Assembly (NCBI GenBank): GCA_023230175.1
Contig: JALNXV010000078.1
Span: forward strand, 1 to 11,684
Reading direction: 5' to 3'
DNA length: 11,684 bases
Source: Candidatus Cloacimonadota bacterium
GTDB taxonomy: Bacteria; Cloacimonadota; Cloacimonadia; Cloacimonadales; WRIO01
Shown here: positions 7,133 to 11,684 of the stretch, in pieces
How positions within the stretch are numbered: the stretch's first letter is position 1
Layout of the letters: each line of letters starts with the position of its first letter
Notes under the pieces: generated by a model
Databases searched by the model: none
What the model was told of the DNA's origin: nothing
What the model saw: the letters and a program-made list of their open reading frames with translations, nothing else
Translations under genes and position numbers: made by a program

Positions 7133-7999
7133 TTATTCAATAGTCTTTGCCTGCATATTGTTTAAAAAATGAAATAATGAATTATTCCAATGGTTAATTC
7201 TTTTATTTGTTGCTATGCAGTATTTACTTGTATTTAAAATAGACCATTTAGGTCGAGGAGTATTGTCAGGATATTCATCAGAGGAGATAGGTTTAATATC
7301 ACACTCAAATGAACTTATATTGTTTAAATATTCATATATTTTTTTGGTAAAATCAAATCTTGAATTAATACCATCATTTGCATAATGAAAAATACCCTCT
7401 AAATCCTTTGATATCAGATCAATTGTTGCTTCAGTGGCATCTATAGTATATGTCGTTTTGCCAAATTGATCTGAAACAATTTTTAATTCATTTCTTTCTC
7501 TCATAATCTTAGAAATTGTTGAAACAAAATTTTTGCCATTAGTTCCATAAAGCCAAGAAACTCTTATAATTAATGATTTTGGTGCATATTTTAGTATGTA
7601 TTCTTCACCTTTAGCTTTAGAAGCACCATAAACATTTACCGGATCTACAGGCATATCTTCAGTATATTCTATGTTCTTATTTCCTTTAAAAACATAGTCA
7701 GTGCTGAAATGAATTAATTTACAATTGGATTCTTTTGATAAAATTGCTAAATTTTTGCTACCTTCAGCATTGACTTGAAAAGCTCTGTCTGTTTCAATCT
7801 CTGCTTTAGTAACATCAGTATAAGCAGCACAATTTATTAAGTATTTAGGTTTATGTTTTTTGATAATACCTTCAATTAGCTTAAAATTAGTTATATCTCC
7901 ATCTTTGGAATTAAATGAGATATTATCATTAAAAAATTGATTATTTCTGATTGCATTTGCAAGCATACCGTTAGCACCAAAAATTATAAATTTGCTCAT
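7133..7999 (-). CDS. rmlD: dTDP-4-dehydrorhamnose reductase (RmlD-type short-chain reductase)
   Basis: This 288-residue extended SDR enzyme would catalyse the last step of dTDP-L-rhamnose synthesis, NAD(P)H-dependent reduction of dTDP-4-keto-L-rhamnose, feeding surface polysaccharide. Visible motifs: Rossmann loop 'FGANGMLA' (7-14), 'NCAAYTDVTKAE' (56-67), 'FSTDYVFKG' (S99, T100, D101), the catalytic Tyr-x-x-x-Lys at Y124/K128 in 'YGASKAKGE', 'VSWLYGTNGKNFV', 'DQFGKTTYT' and 'NTPRPKWSILNTSK', the RmlD C-terminal signature. GGAG five bases before ATG supports the start. No rmlA, rmlB or rmlC neighbours are present, so the rhamnose pathway is only inferred; related sugar-nucleotide reductases share the fold. 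It lies just downstream of the tRNA operon terminator with only about 34 bases of upstream DNA of its own. Confidence 0.9.
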   Translation of the reverse strand: MSKFIIFGANGMLANAIRNNQFFNDNISFNSKDGDITNFKLIEGIIKKHKPKYLINCAAYTDVTKAEIETDRAFQVNAEGSKNLAILSKESNCKLIHFSTDYVFKGNKNIEYTEDMPVDPVNVYGASKAKGEEYILKYAPKSLIIRVSWLYGTNGKNFVSTISKIMRERNELKIVSDQFGKTTYTIDATEATIDLISKDLEGIFHYANDGINSRFDFTKKIYEYLNNISSFECDIKPISSDEYPDNTPRPKWSILNTSKYCIATNKRINHWNNSLFHFLNNMQAKTIE

Positions 8000-8033
8000 A
8001 ATATCTCCAAATGATAAATTTTTATGCTTTAAA

Positions 8034-8058
8034 ATAAAAAAAACACCCTCAGGTGTTT
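8034..8058 (-). terminator. Rho-independent terminator of the tRNA operon
   Basis: On the minus strand a 7-bp perfect stem (AAACACC / GGTGTTT; plus coordinates 8041-8047 and 8052-8058) closes a TGAG tetraloop and runs directly into a T-rich tract. It starts seven bases after the 3' end of the distal tRNA-Val, exactly where the tRNA transcript should stop. It also lies upstream of rmlD. Confidence 0.8.
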
Positions 8059-8064
8059 GCTAAA

Positions 8065-8140
8065 TGGTGGGTGCTAAGGGACTTGAACCCCTGACCACTT
8101 GCTTGTAAGGCAAGCGCTCTCCCAACTGAGCTAAGCACCC
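8065..8140 (-). tRNA. tRNA-Val(UAC), distal copy
   Basis: On the minus strand 76 nt fold as a complete cloverleaf: acceptor GGGTGCT/AGCACCC, D-arm GCTC/GAGC, anticodon stem CTTGC/GCAAG with loop CTTACAA (anticodon TAC), T-arm AGGGG/CCCTT with TTCAAGT loop, discriminator A and encoded CCA (8065-8067). The anticodon UAC reads GUA/GUG, and by wobble other valine codons. It is identical base for base to the neighbouring copy, with 16 nt between them. Confidence 0.97.
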
Positions 8141-8156
8141 GATATAAAACAAATAA

Positions 8157-8232
8157 TGGTGGGTGCTAAGGGACTTGAACCCCTGACCACTTGCTTGTAA
8201 GGCAAGCGCTCTCCCAACTGAGCTAAGCACCC
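8157..8232 (-). tRNA. tRNA-Val(UAC), proximal copy
   Basis: This is a second complete tRNA-Val(UAC), identical over all 76 nt, including the encoded CCA (8157-8159), to the copy at 8065-8140. Transcribed on the minus strand, it precedes that copy in the tRNA operon. The identity over the whole gene but not the spacers suggests tandem duplication kept uniform by gene conversion or purifying selection. Confidence 0.97.
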
Positions 8233-8258
8233 GCTTATCTGTTTTTCACTCTATAAAC

Positions 8259-8336
<78 letters not shown>

Positions 8337-8350
8337 TAACCTTTAAAGCC

Positions 8351-8379
8351 AATATTTAAGATATTAGATTTTAAGTCAA
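8351..8379 (-). promoter_or_regulatory. Candidate sigma70-type promoter of the tRNA-Pro-Val-Val operon
   Basis: On the minus strand TTGACT (8374-8379, five of six bases of the -35 consensus) is followed after exactly 17 nt by AATATT (8351-8356, four of six of the -10 consensus), 14 nt before the first base of tRNA-Pro. The spacing and position suit a short-leader tRNA promoter. The -10 match is modest and the region is AT-rich, so chance similarity is possible. Confidence 0.5.
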
Positions 8380-8490
8380 GATATATTTTTGATTCAATTT
8401 AAATACTTAACTTAACTCTATGCAAAATAGTAAAATATTTTTTAAAAATCTTGAGAAATTATTAAATTAAAAATATATGTCATACTATAG

Positions 8491-8522
8491 AAACAACAAA
8501 AAACTATATTTTTTTGTTGTTT
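8491..8522 (-). terminator. 13-bp perfect inverted repeat, candidate terminator for the barrel gene
   Basis: Arms AAACAACAAAAAA (8491-8503) and its exact complement (8510-8522) enclose a 6-nt loop, 37 bases beyond the stop of the outer-membrane protein gene on the minus strand. The position and symmetry suit a terminator ending the cyclase-rsmA-barrel unit. The stem is almost all A-T, with only two G-C pairs, and lacks a long unpaired T tract, so termination is uncertain. Confidence 0.45.
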
Positions 8523-8559
8523 TATGCTATCTGAAATGAGTTAAAACTATTCAAAAATT

Positions 8560-10257
8560 TTAAAAATTATATTTTAATGAAGTATTAAGTCTCCAAATCA
8601 TTTGGTTGAATGTCTTTCCTACCGGATTAACTGAAATAGTAAAATAAAGATTATCTTGGACATTACATATTAAATCTGTTTGTAATTCAATTTCATAGTT
8701 ATCATTGAAATTTTTTAATAAAGGTTGGAATTTAAAATAAATAAATCTATGATTAATAGTCAATGAAATAAGATACTTTCTTTGGTATTCATTTATGTTT
8801 TGTATCCATTTATCATCTAATAATTCAGCAGTTTCAGAATGCTCTAAGATAAATGCTGTATATATCTGAAATGTGTTATCATTATTTTCATTCATATATC
8901 CCTTTATCTTCAAGCCCCATTCTCCATTTAGGTTTCTAAAAAATCTATCATTCATATATTCATTCCAAATAAACGTTTCATAGTCTGCTCTTATGCTATA
9001 TCTATTGAAAATATTTAATGATTTAGAAAAATGATATTCAAATTCAGGAATCCAGATATAACTTTTTTTATTATGATTATTTGCCGAAAGTAATTTGTCA
9101 ATATAAACCTGTTCACCATTGATATAGCTAAAACTATTAGCTATATGAAAATTCTTGAAATTTTTTAATATATATATATTATAGGAATTTAAATATCTAT
9201 CGTTGTCTAAAAAATTATAAGAATCTGAATGAAAATTTTGTAATAATGATGTAACTATTTCTATTTTGAAAGTATCAAGCATAGCAAAATTAATAATAGC
9301 ACCGTTAATAAGTTTTTTTTCAAATGATTCTCTATCTTGATTATTAAATTTCAAGTATCTTTTTTTATATAGTATATTTAAGCCAATATAGTAATCTATA
9401 GGATTAGATTTGTAAGTTAATTTATATGATAGGTTATTGTCAAAAGTTCGATTATTTCTATTATAATTTTCTTTATATTCGGTTTTTTTATAATTGCTTT
9501 GATTGTGCAAGTCCCATATTAAGGATGTAGTAAGTAGTTTTAAGGATTTAAACTCAACTAAACAATCATATAATTCATTTTCGTCAGTTTTTTTATTATA
9601 TGAATAAATATCATTTTTTTTATAATCCAAATATGTGCGTAATAAAAAGTTATTAGTTTTCTGATAATTGTAAATTAAATTTATACCTGCATTTTTCGAT
9701 CGATCAAGATAAACATCATTATTGTTATAATACAAAGTAAAATCATATCTATTGTTTCTTAAGTAATTCGATGTTCTATTTGAGTAATTTAGTGCATATT
9801 TAGAAAACCATCCATAATAATCATTATGCGAATTATTTAATTTTGTGTAGGTATTTTCATGAAAAAAGTTTATTCTATTTTCAATAAATGAGATATTTGT
9901 TCCAAAGCCTGCCTTTTGTATGTTTTTATCATTAACAGAAACTGAATCCTCCGGTAACCCGGTATTATAAAAATAACTTGTTTGATATAATAAATAGGGT
10001 TTTAGATTATATTTGTCATATGAAAGTTTGTAATTATAAAAAGTATTTTTTGAGCTTCTATCAAAGTAAGAATTTTGAGCATAAGAATAATGAGTTAAAA
10101 AATTAACATTCCAGTAAGAATCGAATATTTCATCCCACTGAAAATTATTCTCTAAGACAGAAGACTGATTATAAGAATTATAACTGGTGTTTAAATTACT
10201 CTCAGCAAGAAGTAAACTTACATATAAAATTATGAAGAGTAATAAATTCTTCTTCAC
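8560..10257 (-). CDS. Predicted outer-membrane beta-barrel protein of unknown function
   Basis: I do not recognise a named family. The 565-residue product has a clear Sec signal peptide: KK near the start, hydrophobic core at residues 5-17, likely cut after A18. The mature chain is rich in Tyr, Asn, Phe and Ser and consists of repeated short alternating strands separated by Asn/Asp-rich turns, with no long hydrophobic helix and no Cys-rich region. The last residues, 'TSLKYNF', end in an aromatic after alternating hydrophobics, matching the beta-signal recognised by the BAM complex. Together these predict a large barrel with periplasmic entry and outer-membrane insertion. It starts at GTG (10255-10257), supported by GAGGAG nine bases upstream; the next in-frame Met would discard the signal peptide. 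The first 56 nt overlap the end of rsmA in another frame. Ligand, porin or surface roles cannot be distinguished. Confidence 0.8.
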   Translation of the reverse strand: MKKNLLLFIILYVSLLLAESNLNTSYNSYNQSSVLENNFQWDEIFDSYWNVNFLTHYSYAQNSYFDRSSKNTFYNYKLSYDKYNLKPYLLYQTSYFYNTGLPEDSVSVNDKNIQKAGFGTNISFIENRINFFHENTYTKLNNSHNDYYGWFSKYALNYSNRTSNYLRNNRYDFTLYYNNNDVYLDRSKNAGINLIYNYQKTNNFLLRTYLDYKKNDIYSYNKKTDENELYDCLVEFKSLKLLTTSLIWDLHNQSNYKKTEYKENYNRNNRTFDNNLSYKLTYKSNPIDYYIGLNILYKKRYLKFNNQDRESFEKKLINGAIINFAMLDTFKIEIVTSLLQNFHSDSYNFLDNDRYLNSYNIYILKNFKNFHIANSFSYINGEQVYIDKLLSANNHNKKSYIWIPEFEYHFSKSLNIFNRYSIRADYETFIWNEYMNDRFFRNLNGEWGLKIKGYMNENNDNTFQIYTAFILEHSETAELLDDKWIQNINEYQRKYLISLTINHRFIYFKFQPLLKNFNDNYEIELQTDLICNVQDNLYFTISVNPVGKTFNQMIWRLNTSLKYNF

Positions 10258-10990
10258 TAAGAGTTTCTCCTCTACGATTTAAATCAATTGGGCAAGTATC
10301 AGAGTTTAATATTTCTTTTGGTAAGGCATATATTTTTAAATTATTTCTTAATGTTTTACGTCTATTACGAAATGAATTTTCAACTAATTGCCAAAAAAAC
10401 TTAGTATTATAACTAAATTTAATATCTTTTCTTGGGGTTAATTTTATTACACTTGAATTAACTTCCGGGGGTGGAGTAAATTTTTCAGGAGGAACCTCAA
10501 ATAAATATTCTGTATTAAAGAAGAATTGAATCTTTAAGGATAGAACTCCATAGTCTTTTTTGCCACTTGTTGAACAGATTCTTTTTGCTACTTCTTTTTG
10601 AAGCATAATAACAACAGTTTCAAAAGAATTATAATTTTCAGATATTTTGTATAAAAATGGTGAGCTTATTTGATATGGTAGGTTACTCACGATTTTTACT
10701 ATTTTATTTTCCAATTCTTGTTGCCAGTTAATTTTTAAAATATCTTGATGTATAATATTGCATTTATTGGAGTATTTAGTTTTTAAAATTGGTATCAAAT
10801 CATTATCAATTTCAAAAAGATTTAATCTTATATTATTTTGAATGAGTTTATCTGTAAGTGCACCCATTCCGGGTCCAATTTCCCAAACAGTATCATTTTC
10901 GCGTAGGTCAGCATAACTTATTATCTTTTCTAAAATTTCATTATCATTTAAAAAGTGTTGACCGAATCTTTTTTTATGTTTATAGCTCAT
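10202..10990 (-). CDS. rsmA: 16S rRNA (adenine(1518)-N6/adenine(1519)-N6)-dimethyltransferase
   Basis: This 262-residue enzyme (KsgA) uses S-adenosylmethionine to dimethylate the two adjacent adenines in helix 45 at the 3' end of 16S rRNA during small-subunit assembly. Motifs in order: 'KKRFGQHFLND' (6-16), SAM loop 'WEIGPGMGALT' (36-46), acidic 'FEID' (59-62), 'HQDIL' (81-85), catalytic 'NLPY' (103-106), 'SSPFL', 'MLQKEVAKRI', 'YGVLSLKIQFF', 'PPEKFTPPPEVNSSVI' and the C-terminal helical domain with 'NSFRNRRKTLRNNL' and 'RRGETLSEEEF'. GAGG upstream of ATG supports the start. The ATG overlaps the end of the cyclase gene by 11 nt (ATGAGCTATAA), suggesting translational coupling. Its last 56 nt overlap the barrel gene; the C-terminal residues look like a normal RsmA ending, so both frames are probably real. 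Confidence 0.97.
   Translation of the reverse strand: MSYKHKKRFGQHFLNDNEILEKIISYADLRENDTVWEIGPGMGALTDKLIQNNIRLNLFEIDNDLIPILKTKYSNKCNIIHQDILKINWQQELENKIVKIVSNLPYQISSPFLYKISENYNSFETVVIMLQKEVAKRICSTSGKKDYGVLSLKIQFFFNTEYLFEVPPEKFTPPPEVNSSVIKLTPRKDIKFSYNTKFFWQLVENSFRNRRKTLRNNLKIYALPKEILNSDTCPIDLNRRGETLSEEEFITLHNFICKFTSC
10266..10272 (-). promoter_or_regulatory. Shine-Dalgarno site of the barrel gene, inside rsmA
   Basis: GAGGAGA on the minus strand (plus TCTCCTC) lies within the rsmA coding sequence, over the codons for Arg-Arg-Gly-Glu near its C-terminus. The core GGAG is nine bases before the GTG at 10255-10257. It is the main evidence, with the signal peptide, that the barrel gene starts inside rsmA. 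Confidence 0.65.
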
Positions 10991-11684
10991 TATTATCCTC
11001 GTTAGACAAAATATAAACAGGTATCTCGCCTTTTCCTTTAATATTAATTATGATTTTATGGTTAAAAATATATTTTATTTTTAAGTGTAAATAAAAATCT
11101 TCAGAAACTGTAATTTCCATTGGGTCAGCAATATTTTGTATTCTTGAAGTTAGATTTACTGTATCTCCAAAGATATCAAATACATATTTTTTAACTCCTG
11201 TTATCGCAGCTATAACTGTTCCGGTATGTAAACCAAATCTTACTTCCCATTTTAAATTATTTGTTTGATTCCTGTTGTTTAAATATTGTCTCATTTCTAT
11301 AGCTGATTTTAGTAATTTATCGCTATTGTCTGCTATATGTTCCGGTAAACCACAAACGCCAATATATGAATCACCATTAGTTTTTATTCTCTCACAATGG
11401 TTTCTTGAAAATATATAATCGAATTCAGTGAAAATATCATTTAATTCTTGTATTAGAATACGCGGATTTAAATTCTCACTAATTTTCGTGAAATTGACTA
11501 TATCAGCAAATAAAACTGCACAATTTGAAAATACTTCCGGATGATATTCTCCATTTAATTTTAGTTCTTGTAATACTTTTTCAGGTAATACGTTAAGTAA
11601 TAACTTTTCTGATATATCTCTTTCTCTGTTAATTAATATATTATCCTTAGTCTTGTTAATATACATTTTTAATATAAAATATGC
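10980..11684 (-). CDS. Class III adenylate cyclase catalytic domain, 5' end outside window (partial)
   Basis: This makes cAMP from ATP. From the first Met (11666) 228 residues are visible, but the frame stays open to the window edge with no stop, that Met has no ribosome-binding site, and the N-terminal 'RERDISEKLLLNVLPEKV' is the signalling helix that normally links a sensor or membrane module to the cyclase. The gene is therefore probably truncated here and lacks its sensor. Catalytic residues (numbered from that Met): metal-binding D55 ('FADIVNFT') and D99 ('NGDSYI'); adenine-selecting K95 and D164 ('RIKT', 'FDIFGDTVN'), the adenylate rather than guanylate pair; transition-state N171 and R175 ('NLTSR'). 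All are present, so the domain should be active, probably as a homodimer. The stop overlaps the rsmA start by 11 nt, so cyclase, rsmA and the barrel gene are probably co-transcribed. Confidence 0.92.
   Translation of the reverse strand, partial: AYFILKMYINKTKDNILINRERDISEKLLLNVLPEKVLQELKLNGEYHPEVFSNCAVLFADIVNFTKISENLNPRILIQELNDIFTEFDYIFSRNHCERIKTNGDSYIGVCGLPEHIADNSDKLLKSAIEMRQYLNNRNQTNNLKWEVRFGLHTGTVIAAITGVKKYVFDIFGDTVNLTSRIQNIADPMEITVSEDFYLHLKIKYIFNHKIIINIKGKGEIPVYILSNEDNNEL

Noticed and set aside
8065-8232. CRISPR-like or attachment-site direct repeats
   Set aside because: The 76-bp repeat is fully explained by two tRNA-Val genes. There is no third unit, no integrase and no mobile-element gene in the window.

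Overview
The window is AT-rich DNA from a diderm (Gram-negative-type) bacterium. A lipoprotein solute-binding protein, a predicted outer-membrane beta-barrel ending in a C-terminal Phe, and a BamB-like PQQ-propeller protein all support two membranes. The tRNAs encode their own CCA ends. Every confidently identified gene uses the standard code, ending in TAA, TAG or TGA. The phylum cannot be fixed from sequence alone. The base composition and gene mix would fit an AT-rich, little-cultured diderm lineage, but that is a guess.

Layout. (1) Positions 1-7026, plus strand: eight closely spaced genes (gaps of about 5-22 nt or overlapping), probably one transcription unit. They are a beta-propeller protein cut by the left edge, a TetR-family regulator, cofactor-independent phosphoglycerate mutase (gpmI), a phosphonate/phosphite/phosphate-type ABC importer (phnD, phnC, phnE), a HAD phosphatase and an FAH-family hydrolase/decarboxylase. 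The ATPase gene phnC carries one in-frame ochre codon (4134-4136) that separates Walker A from the Q-loop, signature and Walker B; the frame is otherwise intact. (2) 7133-7999, minus strand: an RmlD-type dTDP-4-dehydrorhamnose reductase, convergent with the first block. (3) 8034-8379, minus strand: a compact tRNA operon with a plausible promoter, tRNA-Pro(UGG), two identical tRNA-Val(UAC) copies and a Rho-independent terminator that sits directly upstream of rmlD. (4) 8560-11684, minus strand: an overlapping cluster transcribed as class III adenylate cyclase (cut by the right edge), then rsmA (16S rRNA dimethyltransferase), then a large unrecognised outer-membrane beta-barrel. The barrel gene begins at a GTG inside the end of rsmA, so its signal peptide is encoded out of frame within rsmA.

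How they may work together. The phnDCE block would import a phosphorus oxyanion or organophosphonate. No C-P lyase or phosphonatase gene is present, so the fate of the substrate is unknown; the HAD phosphatase is a candidate partner by position only. GpmI and the FAH protein are central-carbon enzymes. I see no undescribed multi-gene defence or mobile system here. The most notable points are the interrupted phnC and the rsmA/barrel dual-coding overlap.
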